Below, piece by piece: positions 1 to 10,990 of a stretch of DNA of 64,000 nt. A model generated the notes under the pieces. The model ran no database searches, was not told the origin of the DNA, and saw only the letters and a program-made list of their open reading frames with translations. How positions within the stretch are numbered: position 1 is the first letter of the stretch; every line of letters begins with the position of its first letter. The position numbers and the translations under genes were made by a program. The stretch is from Lithospermum erythrorhizon. Its lineage: Eukaryota; Streptophyta; Magnoliopsida; Boraginales; Boraginaceae. The DNA lies in NCBI GenBank assembly GCA_019722365.1, contig JADFUC010000764.1, positions 1 through 64,000 on the forward strand, in the 5' to 3' direction.

Positions 1-2046
1 CTCATTGCTTCGTTCAGTTACGTATTGCTCCTTCGAGAGAAGGATTGGACTAACATTAGGAAAATGAGTGGGAATTAGCAACGAGAATATCAATGAATCT
101 TAGGATGCAAAGCAAGCAAGAGAAATATGATGGTTATTAATGGTCATAAATGAAATTTTTTAAGGGATAATATGATGGAAACTAATGATGGTGATGCGCT
201 AATGTTAGTTCTAAGGATTTGAATTAATGGACTACTGAGTGTAGATGAAGGTTGACAAATCCCGAAGGGACAATGGAGTATTAACAAGTATGGTAGAATA
301 TACATATGCTGCACTAATGAATCATGAGGATAATTATGGAAATGAGCTCATCAGGGGTGTATAATGTGAGACTTGGTAGTTTTGAGGTGTATTGTGACTT
401 GAGAATAATTGGTATCGTAGAGAGGAGAGACGAGAGGTTGTTGTGTAACTCTAGAGGATACTGAGAAATTCACACTTATGATTCTGGTTAATGGATTCGG
501 AGACATGCTTAACAAGGATGATAATTGAATTGTTAGGAGTAGATCTACAAGTTTCCCTGTAAGGTTGAATCATGATGTAAAGCGTGGTACAAATTTTATG
601 TGGAAGCGATCTAAGATTTCTTTGCATTTTTATAATGAATTAAAGGGGCGTGAGTCAAGATGTTAACGTCGTTTGGTTGTGTGATGGGCGGTCGGGGCGT
701 CAATTAGAATACAACAGTGGAATTCATGAATTCAAGGACAAATAGGTGAGAATGTTATGTGTTGATCCCGTATAAAGACCTTATCGGAAAGTAGTGACTA
801 TTGTATGAGGATATAAGACGTATTGAGGTGTAAATGAGTTGTGAGAGATGATAAATTAAGTAAGAGGAAAGTTCCTCGCGTGTAATACTAACTTCGAAGC
901 CGGTGTTAGGATGGCGTGGAAACTATTGAAGAAGAAATGTTGAATTCTAATATTGTTGAAATGAGGCAGGGAGAAAAAAAATGACTACATTGGTGATGAG
1001 GAACTTTGAGGAAGAATGGAACTGATGTATTCTATTTGGAAATAACTTTCGATATGTTAAATTAATGAAGGAATGGCATTGGTGAATACTATAATATATA
1101 GCTAGAGTGAGCCGGGGAATGAGGATTCATGAGGGCTATAGGAGAAGGAGGTGCAAGGAATGTAGGAAGTGGCCAGCGTGTCTAACTTCTTTGAGTAGAA
1201 ACACGTTAACGATACTTTGCTTGGTATGAAAGTTCGGAATGAAGTGTGATGTGAGAGGAATATGAGTAGGTGAAATTTTCAATTGGGTGGCGAGACCTTT
1301 GGGGAGTGATTATGTAAAGGGGATATTGATAGCTATTGGAGCTACTAATAAGTTGTTACGATAAGGGTTATCGGCGGGTGGTGTGAATGATCGGTTAACG
1401 TTGTAGCATGGATGATATATATATATACGCGTATTGTTGGAATTGTCATGTAGAATCGGGGTGTTAATAAATCATAGTAAGGCTGGAAATATATGATGTT
1501 AACAGTGAACACAGGGTATATGCTATGGTAAGAATTGAGATAATGATAACTTTATGGTTAAGATGTTATGGTATGACATAGATATTTGATATAAATAAAA
1601 TTACAGGTGCAAGGGAAAAAAATGATATTGACACATCACGATGATAGGAAATCATGATGGTATGAGAATGGTAAATGAATGTATATGAAGTGTATGAGTA
1701 GTAATGTGTTGGTGGGGTTTGATAGTACTTTAGTGCTTGAATCGTGGTCCCGATAAACGAGGTGATACATTGACATGAATTATGGCTTGAATACGGTACG
1801 TCTCAGTGATATGGATATTGAGTTTGAGTGGTATTATTGATGGTTGGTGCCAGGCCTTGATTAGATTCTATAATATCCGATTACGGTAAGTAATATTCGG
1901 GGTATATTGCGAATGGCACTTACGAGGTGATGCCTTGATCTCACGAGGTTGATGACTATATTAGGGAGAATGTGATTGGGTATGAGATAATGGTATTGGT
2001 AATAAGGCGTATTGAAAGGTGGTGAGATGATAAGAAAGACCTTGGT
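1..2046. other. Degraded repetitive DNA, no gene seen
   Basis: No reading frame longer than about 80 codons and no recognisable domain. The + strand is rich in G and A. The last ~60 bases before 2047 resemble the stretch before the polypurine tract at ~52090 (shared words such as gagatgataag and ggtttgagtaaatt), so the right end is probably the 3' untranslated part of another Ty3/gypsy element. The rest is unassigned. A short TA run lies near 1418-1432. Confidence 0.4.
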
Positions 2047-2054
2047 TTGAGTAA

Positions 2055-2084
2055 ATTCGAGGGGCGAAATTTTATGAGGAGGTA
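2055..2084 (+). other. Polypurine tract of a Ty3/gypsy element
   Basis: The string cgaaattttatgaggaggt matches the tracts at ~6072-6095 and ~52100-52122. In each case it lies just before the start of the same LTR family. In LTR retrotransposons this tract primes plus-strand DNA synthesis. The coding region expected upstream is not recognisable. Confidence 0.6.
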
Positions 2085-2705
2085 GGCGCTGTCTTCGTTT
2101 CACTTTTACCAATATTATGTTGATAGTATATAAGTTTCTCGATGGAGTATTTCAGGGTGAAATTAAAAATTTTGAAGTTGAGTAGTGGAGAATATAACAA
2201 ATCGGTCGGTTAGTGGTACATTTCGGTTTGTGGTGGGACAGGACTATAAATAATTTAGGAATAAAATCGATGTGCAGGCCCAGTATTATGGTAGTAGTTT
2301 ATGTCATAGGAAATTTTACATTTTGGAATCGGTTTTCATTGAGATTTAGAAATGCGGAGAGAGTGGAGAAATTAGCATGAGAGCGTGAAAATAACCTTCC
2401 TTACTAATATTATGTTGATAGTATATAAGTTTCGTTGGGTATTTCGGGGTGAAATTTAAAATTTCGAAGTTGAGCAGTGGAGAATTTAACAAAGCGATTA
2501 GGTTGGTGGTATATTTCGGTTTGTGGTGGGACCGGTGATAGTATAAATGATTTCGGAATAAAATCGATGTACCGAGACTTGTAGTATATGAGTAGTAGTT
2601 TATGTTATGGACAACACATTTGGAATCGGTTTCATTGAAATTTAAGAATGCAGTGGAGAGAAATAAAGCCGAATTAAGCGAGACCTTAAGTCATTTTAAA
2701 AGCTA
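2085..2705 (+). repeat. Two tandem copies of the LTR head segment
   Basis: Two ~310 bp segments, about 2085-2393 and 2394-2705, both resemble the first ~320 bp of the LTR at 6101. Shared words include aatattatgttgatagtata, the block beginning ggtatatttcggtttgtggt, and gtagtagtttatgt. Neither copy continues into the remaining ~2 kb of the LTR. The second runs directly into the protease remnant, so this is a rearranged junction and not a normal 5' LTR plus gag. Confidence 0.6.
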
Positions 2706-2718
2706 GAGAATCCCCGAG

Positions 2719-3055
2719 GTGGTCATGGGTACTCTATATTTATGTGGGTTGGAAGCAAAGTCTTGTTTGATTGCGGGCTACTCGTTCTTCATTATCTACG
2801 AAATTTTCCAGCGTATTCCTAAAACTCGTGAAATTCTTGCTAGACCACTTCTAATTTTAACTCCGGGTGGAAAGTGCAGTAAGATTGATGAGGTACTTAG
2901 AATTGCCTATAAGTGGTAAGAAATCGATGTTTGGAATAGATTTATTACGCTTTTGAGATGGCGATTTTGATCTTATTACGGGAATGGATTGGTTGGGGAG
3001 ACATCGTGCGGTGATAGATTGTCATCTTGAAGATTGAAATATCTAGTCTGGTAAA
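2719..3055 (+). pseudogene. Retropepsin-like protease remnant of the chromovirus
   Basis: A 66-codon frame begins GTLYLCGLEAK, a form of the GTL..cG..A.vLfD.GAt start seen in plant gypsy proteases. The catalytic D-S/T-G triad is not intact: the matching stretch reads LIAGYSFFI. After a stop, bases ~2955-3020 encode FDLITGMDWLGRHRAVIDC with small frame adjustments, which is the conserved end of the domain (DvIlGmDWL). The function would have been Gag-Pol cleavage. With the active site degraded it is non-functional. Confidence 0.65.
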
Positions 3056-3360
3056 TCTAAGATCTTATTTCCTAGGTGAAAATTCTTTCCTCTTGTCGTT
3101 TTAAACGCCCAGTTGCCCTTAAGATCTTTGAGGAAGTGGATGTGGTTATGTCTTGCTCGTATTTGTCGTAGCAGTAAGGAGAAAGGTGATGCGAGGAAGT
3201 GCGTGTTGTGAGAGGAATATGTTGATGTGTTTCTGAGTTGCAGGACTTCCTCGGTCTCGAGAGGTGGAGTTTTCCATAAATTAATTCACAGTACTACTCC
3301 GATTTCCGTAACATATAGAATGGCTCTGCTTGGAGTTGAAGGAATTGAAAGCACTTAATT

Positions 3361-3990
3361 CTGCGAGAATTGTTGGATAAGGGATTCATTCGACCAAGTA
3401 GTTCACCTTGGGGTGCTCCGGTGTTATTTGTCAAGAAGAAGGATGGATCTCTGAGGTTGTGTATCGATTATAGGCAGTTGAACAAAGTAACAATTAAGAA
3501 TCGATATCCGTTGCCTAGGATTGATGATCTGTTTGATCAATTGAAGGATGCCCGGGTATTTTCTAAGATTGACTTGAGGCTACCGTCGGGTTAGAGGATT
3601 TAAGGAGGATGATGTATCGGGGCGGCATTTAGAACAAGGTATGGGCACTACGAGTTTTTGGTAATGCCATTTGGGTTGGCCAAAATGCCCTGCGGCGTTT
3701 GTGGACCTTATGAATTGAATTTCGCTCTTACTTGGATAAATTTGTGAGTGGTGTTCGTGACGACATTTTTGATATATTACACAGTAGTGAGGAAGCGTGA
3801 AGAACATTTGAGAATGGTCTTTGGAGACTTTGAGGAAAATGGGTGTATGCTAAATTTTCAGAGTGTAGTGCGGTTGAGAAAAGATGCGGTTTAGACATGT
3901 GATTTGGAGGGGGTATAAGTGTTTGATCCTCCAAAGGTTGAAGGCTGTGATGAATTAGGAGCATTCGCTGGTATTCTTGAAATACGGAGT
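3361..3990 (+). pseudogene. Reverse transcriptase remnant (gypsy)
   Basis: The frame 3370-3594 contains the fingers motif [19 protein letters not shown], then [20 protein letters not shown] and FSKIDLR, the classic Ty3/gypsy RT block. After a stop and frame shift, YGHYEFLVMPFGLAKMP follows at about 3637-3690. The catalytic YxDD block should come next but reads VVFVTTFL, so the active-site aspartates are lost. The connection region (EHLRMV, then a block resembling GHVI) continues in pieces to ~3990. Family identity is certain; activity is excluded by the stops and the missing aspartates. Confidence 0.9.
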
Positions 3991-4149
3991 TTTAAGGTCT
4001 AGCGGGATACTATGGGAGATTTATCTGAGGCTTCTGATTGCAGCTTTATGACCGGGTTGACTAGAAAGGGGTTCCATTTGTTTGGAGTGAGGATTGTGAC
4101 GATTGCTTCAGTTAGAGAGGAAATTGACTACGGCATGATGTCCATTTCC

Positions 4150-4520
4150 GTCGGAGCCCAGGGATGGCTATGTCGTGTATAGTGATGCGTCGCATCGGGG
4201 TTGGGATGTGCAACGTGAGTAAGGTGGTAGCGTATGCGTCATGACAGTGAGAAATCATAGGAAAAAACTATCAACACACGATTTGGAGCTAGGCTGCTGT
4301 GTGTTCGCACTTAAGGTTTGGAGGCATTATTTGTATGGGGTGACTTTTAAAATTTTCTTGTCGCAGGTTGAAATACCTCCCGACGCAGAGAGATTTGAAT
4401 CTGAGGCAGCGAAGGTGGATGGAGTTTATCAGCGATTATGATGTTTCTATTGAGTATCATCCCGGGAAAGCGAATGTGGTGGCTGATGCATTGAGTCGTA
4501 AAGGGAAGATTAAGGAGCCA
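4150..4520 (+). pseudogene. RNase H remnant of the chromovirus
   Basis: PSEPRDGYVVYSDASHRG at ~4150-4205 is the start of the gypsy RNase H domain, with the first catalytic Asp in YSDAS. It is followed by LSTHDLELGCCVFALKVWRH and, in another frame, [20 protein letters not shown] and [11 protein letters not shown] (4368-4505). The last block is the hallmark end of the domain. At least one frame shift separates the two halves. The role would have been removing RNA from the RNA/DNA hybrid. Confidence 0.9.
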
Positions 4521-4829
4521 TTAAATGAAATGAAGCAACTCGGTGTTAATTTCGGTTAGGGAGTGATGGCGGTTTGTTGGCGCAAATAAAGAGTTAAGTT
4601 CTTTTTTGGTGAATACTTGAGGAACAACAAAAGATGAGAAATTGCAAAAATAAGTAGAGAGTGAAAAGCGAGACGGTGGACTTTGTGGTGAGAGAGGATG
4701 GGCCGCACAATCGTAGTAGATTATTAGGTGCCTTATTCTGGAGTTGAAAAGGAGATTTTGAATGTGACCCGTAATGCTAAAGTATAGTATCAAGGTGGTG
4801 CAAAGATGTATAGAGACTTAGAGTAGTGT

Positions 4830-5300
4830 ATTGGTGGCCCAACATGAAGAGGAAATTGCTTTGAATTTGTATCAAAATGTCGACTTGTCCTTGGTGAAAA
4901 ATAGAACACGACATCAGTAGGGCTATTACTTGTGCCATATTCAGTGGACTTGAGGCATATTCGATGGACTTTGTTTTTGGACCCAGGGGCGTTGAGAAAG
5001 AATGATGGCGTTTGGGTGATAGTTGATAGGCGTAAATGTCATTTCTTACAGTCATCGACTCACCCGGTCTGAGCAGTTGGCGAGGTTGTATGTGGACCCG
5101 GTTGTGCGTTACATGGGTGCAGTATCCGTTGTGTCGAATCGAGATGCGGATTCACCTCAGTTTTGGAAAGGATTTGTGATAGGGCGAGGTCCATTTAGGT
5201 ACATCCTTTCATCCGCGATCGGATGGGCGATCGGAGAAGGCAATTCAAACATTGGAGGACATGTTGCGGGCACGTGTGTTGAATACTAAGAGGTAGATGA
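4830..5300 (+). pseudogene. Integrase core remnant of the chromovirus
   Basis: Bases ~4830 encode WWPNMKR, the segment just after the zinc-binding part of gypsy integrases. The frame 5023-5289 contains LTRSEQLARLYVDPVVRYMG, VSNRDADSPQFWKGF and, after corruption, an end resembling TDGQSE..IQ.LEDMLR. The catalytic D of the SDRDxRF block appears as SNRDAD. Several frame shifts and a degraded HPQTDGQ region make it inactive. It sits between the RNase H and the C-terminal tail, as expected. Confidence 0.8.
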
Positions 5301-5539
5301 TGAATTGCCTAAAATGGAGTTTGCATATATGATAGTTTCCACGCCCGGTATTGGGATGGCACCATTTGAGGCATTATGCAGCTGAAAATGTGGGACTCGG
5401 TTTGTTGGAATGGTAGGAGATAGAAAAGTATGCAGTTAGAGTTGGTGGAAAGATTCGGTGGAGAATAAAATTGTCTGACTGACATCAAAGAAAGTGGCGG
5501 GATAGACAAAAGATATGCAGATGGAGTAAGCCGGGGATT

Positions 5540-5965
5540 TAAACTTTGAAATTGGTGATAAAGTATTCTTGAGAATATCCCCGTGGAAAGGTATTATTTG
5601 AGATTCGGGAAGAGAGGTGAGTCCACGATATATTGGTCGTATGAGATTGTGGGCGAGTTGGTCGGTGGCTATCGTTTGGCGTTGCCTCAGTATTTGGGCC
5701 GAGAATTCATAATGTCTTCCGTAATGTCATGTTTGAGAAATATATCCCAGACGAATCCCGTATCTTAGAGTCGCGGCCGGTGGAGCTTAGGCGGACTTTA
5801 CATATGAAAGAGCAACGGTGAAGTGTTCTTGATCGTAAGGAAAAGTGTTGCGAAATAAAGTTGTGGCTTTGACTGAAGGTGTTGGCGAAATCAGCAGTGG
5901 AGGAAACACATGGGAGCAGGAGGATGTCGGAAATTCGATATCACATCTCTTGAAGCGAGAAGGTT
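5540..5965 (+). pseudogene. Integrase C-terminal tail with chromodomain-like end
   Basis: Codons at 5583-5768 read YYLRFGKRGESTIYWSYEIV, then YRLALPQYLGREF, a corrupted form of the conserved RFGKRGKL.PRYIGP(F/Y)EI...AYRLALP...S.IHNVFHVS tail. Further on, LDRKEKVLRNKVVAL (~5830-5870, with shifts) and EEHTWEQED (~5895-5925) match the chromodomain-like end found in plant chromoviruses. The coding region ends near 5965, about 135 bp before the LTR. Confidence 0.8.
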
Positions 5966-6067
5966 AGTTCTTAAACTTTGTACTATAATACGTATAGTAT
6001 ATGAATTACTTATGAGGTTGAATAAGTGTATTGGAGTGCAGGCGGCGTGGGTGTTAGAAGTAAATTT

Positions 6068-6097
6068 TACGAGGGGCGAAATTTTATAAGGTGGTAA
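6068..6097 (+). other. Polypurine tract before LTR A
   Basis: The string ggggcgaaattttataaggt lies immediately upstream of the LTR start (TGAAATAACC at 6101). It is near identical to tracts at ~2060 and ~52100. Confidence 0.7.
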
Positions 6098-6100
6098 GAA

Positions 6101-8570
6101 TGAAATAACCGTTCCTTACTAATATTATGTTGATAGTATATAAGTTTCTGGGTGGAGTATTTTGAGGTAAAATTCAAATCTCGAAGTTGAGTAATGGAGA
6201 ATTTAACAAAAGCAGTGGTTGATGGTATATTTCGGTTTGTGGTGGGACCAGTGATAGTATAAATGATTTCGGAATAAAATCGTGTACGAGACTTGTATTA
6301 TATAGTAGTAGTTTATGTTATGGACAACTTACATTTTTGGAATGGGGTTTCATTGTTAGAATGCGAAAAGTGGAGAAATAAACCCGAAGACAGCAGGCCT
6401 TAAGTCATTTTAAAAATCCTCCTGATCGCATAAATGCTTCGTCATTTTTTTGTACACACAGGCTGCCACTTACTATATACTTAATGGCGAAATTCCCCTG
6501 TTGCCCCCACCGAAATTTTTCTTTAAGTTTCATGATTTAGCCATGCTTAGCAGAACAAAGTTATGGATTTTCTTCTAAATCATTCTCATCACATCTAGGT
6601 AGAAAGATCGGCGAATCTTTTGGGATTTGTGAGTTTTTTAAGAGAGTTGACTTTCTTGGATTTTGTTGACTTTTAGATGCAGATGTATTATGGTATAGAA
6701 TGTTATCGAGTATCGGTGAGGGAATTAGAAGTGATTTTGAGTAGCTATTGGGGTTAGAAAGTGGTGTAAGTTGTATGTTGACTTTTTATTGACTTTTCTT
6801 AAATTGAGCTTTAAATGGTAATATGAGGTTAGAGGACTTTAATATAGTTGAATTGGGTATAGAATTGTTGGTTTGGATATGGATAGGTAGAGATTGGGTT
6901 GAGAAAGTTTGGAAAAAGTTCGTATGGTAATTAGTGCTTGAATTGGAGGTTGTATTTAATGGGTTAATTAGTTGTTAATTGATTGCTAGATTGATTAGAA
7001 TGTGCTTAAGATGTTATTGTTGGGGTAATAAGGTGATGACAAATATTGAGATTTTTCGAGGTTGGCGATTGGAATATAGTTACGTTGGAATGTTAGAAGT
7101 GTATATCAATCTTGGGAATAGGATGATTGCTAAGAGTTGTAAATTTGAATCGTGAGACGGGATATAACACTCGGGGTTTATAGATGTTAAGTGAAGTTAT
7201 TACTGCGGGAATGTGTTATAATGTATAATTTTTTTCTTAATAGGAGTTGAGCACGGATCTAGCCTTGAGAATTTGCGTAGAGATATCGTTACTACTTTTG
7301 GGCTCGAGGTGAGTACAAATCTCACGATAGGGGACCCCTTTTATATAAATATATTCTTCATGTGTTGTTTGAGACTATTCTGATATGTGTATTGTGTGGC
7401 TATAATTGATATTATGTGTAAATTGTGATTTATGATGCATAGTATGAAATAGCGAGATTTGATTGACATTATGAGATAACTATGATTATAGTATGTTATG
7501 ACATAATTGAGATTATGAGTTACATTATGAGATAGTTTTGGATATAATTCATGTTATGAAATTGTGTGTGTGGTATGTGCTATGTGTGTCTTTGTGTGTG
7601 TGGGCGTATGCGGTGTGTGATTGCTTTATGTGTTATTTGCGGAGGCGGTGGTGACCAGGCAGGAGTTTGGTGTGGTGTGCATATTGTGTGGGTAGCCGGA
7701 GTGGATTGGGGAGATTTGGTGTGATATGCGTTGGGGATGTAGCCTCGGTCGGGAGGATGGTGGTGGAGGCCCGTCGAGTTATTTGGAGGTGGATTCTGCA
7801 TTGTGTGTATTATGTGGAATTGGATTCACCATTATTATTATTTGGAGGTGGATTCCTGTTATATGTATTATTTGGGAGGTGGATTCTACGTATGTATTAT
7901 ACGTAGGAGGTGGATTCCTCGCTTGATGACTTTGTGTGTTGAGATTGTTTCCACTTAAATGAATATGCTTTGAATTATGAATATAATCTCGTGTGTAAGC
8001 GTCGTGTAACGTTATAGAGAAATCTATGTGATATGTGGGCAGGTTATGTTAGTACCACCACGATTAGTAATACGTGCATATGATATATTTATATATATAT
8101 AAGCATGAATATATATGATGGAATCGATGCATTGGTATTTAGCCATTCACTCGACAATAGGCGACTCACATTCTCTTATGGGCGGGCGTTTCGTACCTAG
8201 GTTTCTAAGGTGATCGTTGAGGTGGTGAGGAAGCGGTTTTCTTTGGCTGCGTGGAGATCGCTAGGTGAGGCGGTGGTGGCATAGGAAGTCCTAAATCGAT
8301 CGTTTCTTTTTTGTTGAAAATTTGTATATTTGAGGCGGGTGGGTTGTATTAGCAATTGGCCAGTGCAGTTGTCGTACTTTCATATGATGTATTTTGGTTG
8401 TGTGCATTTGTCTAGTTATTTTTGTTGGATGTATGTTGTTGGAGCGCCCGCATTGGAAATAGGGCTTTATTTTGATAATGTCGTGATTTATGTTGTTATT
8501 GTATCCGTCGTTTGGTGACTCTGGTATACGGGGTTGTTAATGATCTTTAACCTCGGAAGCAGGCTTGGGG
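6101..8570 (+). mobile_element. LTR A: 3' LTR of the chromovirus, ~2.4 kb
   Basis: It starts TGAAATAACCGTTC after a polypurine tract. It is alignable by eye over its whole length with the LTR copies at 19392-21814 and 52127-54539. Shared landmarks in order are gatattatgttgatagtata near the start, repeated gttgacttttg words (~6650-6800), a block with tttgggctcgaggtgagta (~7300), an alternating tgattatgat...ttatgagata stretch (~7380-7550), a minisatellite (~7785-7920), gggcgggcgttt (~8183), and ggtgactc...ttaacctcgg near the end. The final GGCGGCCGACA of other copies is degraded here, so the right end is approximate. Confidence 0.8.
7785..7922 (+). repeat. Minisatellite inside LTR A
   Basis: About four or five degenerate units of ~30 bp, each containing gtattatttggaggtggatt followed by c-c-t. 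The same unit occurs at the equivalent place in the LTRs near 9940, 21058 and 53840, with different unit numbers and point changes. Confidence 0.7.
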
Positions 8571-8589
8571 TGGGTCGTTGCGAGCGGGA

Positions 8590-10662
8590 CTTCAGCTATT
8601 TTAAAATATATACCGTCCTTATCCTCTTTCATAAATCATTATTTCGTCCTCGTCCCACTTTCTTGAGGTTTGGCCGAAATATTCCCATCCCCCTCCCCTT
8701 GGAATTTTCTTCCATTTCTCTCATCGATTGTCGCTTAAACTCAAGGACAAAGTGGTGGATTTGCTTCTCCTCATCATCCTCATCATATCTAGGTAAGAAA
8801 GATCAAACCTTTTTGAGTATTTCTTGAGTTTGGAGAGGTTGACCTTTAGTTGACTTTTGCCAATTTGATATTAAACTTTGAATTATGTTATGTAGTCTTC
8901 CATATAGTTGTTTTGAAGTTAAACTTGGAATCTTTTGGGTATTTTTCATGAATTTGAGATGTTGACTTTAAGGTTGACTTTGGTTGACTTTGGTTGAGGA
9001 TATAAAATGGTATAGAGTTATGTCGCTAAGTTTGGATTAGCCATTAAAGAAGTGATAATGATCGAATAGGTTATGTTGACTTTTTGAGGAAATTGTGGAA
9101 TTTGTAAAAGTGTGTTGTTGGAATGTGATATAGTTGTTTTGGAGTATAATTTGGATGTTTTGAGGTTGATTGGTAGAGGATATTGTTGAGTTAGGTTATT
9201 CCAAGTTGAGTAGTAATTGGGTTTTGAACTAAAGGTTGATTATAATGGGTTCATTGGTTGGCGATTGATTGTTGGATTGATTGGAATGTGACTAACGTGT
9301 GTGGATAATAAAGTGATGGTGAATATTGGGGTTATGAAGTTAGTAAATTGAATGTGTAGTTAAGTTAGAGTTAGCATTACTGCTTTTGGGCTCGAGGTGA
9401 GTACAAATCTCACGATGGGGACCTTTCATATATAATATGTTATATATTTTGCATGTGTTGTCTTGGGACTATTCTGATATGTGTATTGTGTGACTATGAT
9501 TGATATTATGTGGAAATTGTGATTTATGATTCATGTTATGAAATAATTGAGATTTTGATTGATATTATGAGATAATTATGATTATGAGTTATATTATGAG
9601 ATAATTGAGATTATGATTCATATCATGAGATATTAGTGATTATGATTTATATCATGGGATAGTTGTGAATATGATTCATGCTATGAGGGTATGCCGTGTC
9701 TTTGTGTGTTAATGCTTGTCTTTGTGTGTGGCTGTGTGCTGATGTGTTTGATTGCTTTGTGTGTTACTTGCGGAGCGGTGGTGACCCACGGAGCCGGGAG
9801 GTTGGCGTGGTTTTGCATATTGTGTGGGTAACCAACATGGATTCAGGAGGTTTAGTGTGATATACGCATTGAGAGTGTAGCCTCGGTCGGGAGGATGGAG
9901 GTAGAGCCTCATGATATTAAGAGTGGATTCCCTCATTATGTATTATTTAGATGGATTCGCCGTATGTGTATTATTTGGAGGTGGATTCCTCATGCATTTT
10001 ACTATTTGTGGAGGTGGATTCCTCATATGATGACTGATTATCTTGTGTGTTGAGACTGTTTTATAAATGTATATGTGTTATTTATGATTATAAGCTCATG
10101 TGTTTAGTATGTTAGGTAACATCCTATAAGAGGATTCTATATGTGAGTTGTGGTATTTATTCATTGTGTGGCTGGTCGATGTATATGCATATGTTATATA
10201 TATAAGTATGAATAAATGTGATGGGATCAAGTCGTGGTATTTGTATTCAACTCGAACTAGCCATTTGCTCCACATTCATGGGCGGGCGTTTATGCCTAGG
10301 TTTCGAAGCTTAACTTTGATAGGTTGCGGATTGAAGATTGTAGGTGAGCGGCAGGTGGCAAGATCACCAGCAGTCCTTTCCTCTTGTTATGTTTTCTAGC
10401 ATTCAAACTTGTATATTGAGAGGTCGTGTAATATGTTGTATTGTGGAGATTATGTGCGTATTGTATGGTTGTATTTTTCATGTTGATGTAAGTTTCGTTG
10501 GTGATACGTTCTTGTGTGATGTATTGTTAGTTCACCACGATGGACAAAAGTGTATTTTTATTATTAATATCCAAATAGAAGTCTTTTTTATGTTGTGATC
10601 CATTGATCGGTGACTACGGTGTCTGAGGTTGTTGATGACGCTTAACCTCGGGGCGGCCGACA
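8590..10662 (+). mobile_element. Second, 5'-truncated LTR in tandem with LTR A
   Basis: Bases from ~8640 (cccactttcttgaggtttgg, then ttttcttccatttctctcat, then caaagtggtggatttgcttc) align to position ~350 onward of the LTR family, so the first ~350 bp are missing. It keeps the tttgggctcgaggtgagta block (~9390), a minisatellite (~9940-10030), gggcgggcgtttatgcctag (~10282) and ends GGGGCGGCCGACA at 10662. It lies head-to-tail behind LTR A with no internal region between them. Confidence 0.7.
9935..10032 (+). repeat. Minisatellite inside the truncated LTR
   Basis: Three to four units built on atttggaggtggattcctca spaced ~30 bp, at the same relative place as in LTR A. Confidence 0.65.
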
Positions 10663-10990
10663 CAAGTAGTCGTTAGTCTGCCGAAATTCAGGTGGTCCAC
10701 TTCTTCGAGAGCTATCTAGCAATTTAGTACGAATCTCAGCCTCACCGAAGTGCCCAGTAGCTGGGTCGGTGCCGGTCAGCATTCTTCAGCTGCCTGCTCC
10801 AAATCCTCGTACTCTTCAACCATAAATTTCACATCTTCACAGGAATCGCTTGGTTTACACTTGGCTCGTCGCCACGTCCTCTTCTCTGGCTCAGGCTCTT
10901 ACCCACGCCTCTTGATCTACCAGACCCACTTCCATCGCCCCCTGATACTGGCCTTAGCCTCTACTCTAAAATAACTTTACTAGTGGGTCC
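10663..10990 (-). pseudogene. Possible gypsy gag start, fragment
   Basis: On the minus strand, bases ~10960-10850 can be read as a Gly/Ser/Arg-rich stretch (a run like SGGGDGSGSGRSRG, then RRGRGDEPSVNQAIP), which resembles the low-complexity beginning of plant gypsy Gag proteins. It lies next to LTR-like sequence on the same strand (10991-13640), the order expected for a 5' LTR followed by gag. The frame is then lost. The + strand frame in the same place (10750-10974) is its shadow. Assignment is tentative. Confidence 0.35.

Larger units (their letters stand above)
2706..6100 (+). mobile_element. Ty3/gypsy chromovirus internal region, Tekay-like, broken
   Basis: The order of remnants is protease (2719-3055), reverse transcriptase (3361-3990), RNase H (4150-4520), integrase (4830-5300) and integrase tail (5540-5965), then a polypurine tract and an LTR at 6101. 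PR-RT-RH-IN order is diagnostic of Ty3/gypsy elements. The wording of the pol motifs and the ~2.4 kb LTR suggest the Tekay/Del chromovirus clade; that clade call is an inference. No gag is found upstream of the protease. Frame changes and stops occur in every domain, so the copy cannot make an active polyprotein. It continues on the same strand into the LTR. Confidence 0.85.

Noticed and set aside
7580..7926. Three overlapping frames of 66-79 codons
   Set aside because: Same LTR region in LTR A; frames are not conserved in LTRs B and C.
10750..10974. 74-codon plus-strand frame, serine-rich
   Set aside because: The minus strand of the same bases reads as a Gly/Arg-rich Gag-like start beside an LTR-like block, so the plus frame is probably a mirror.
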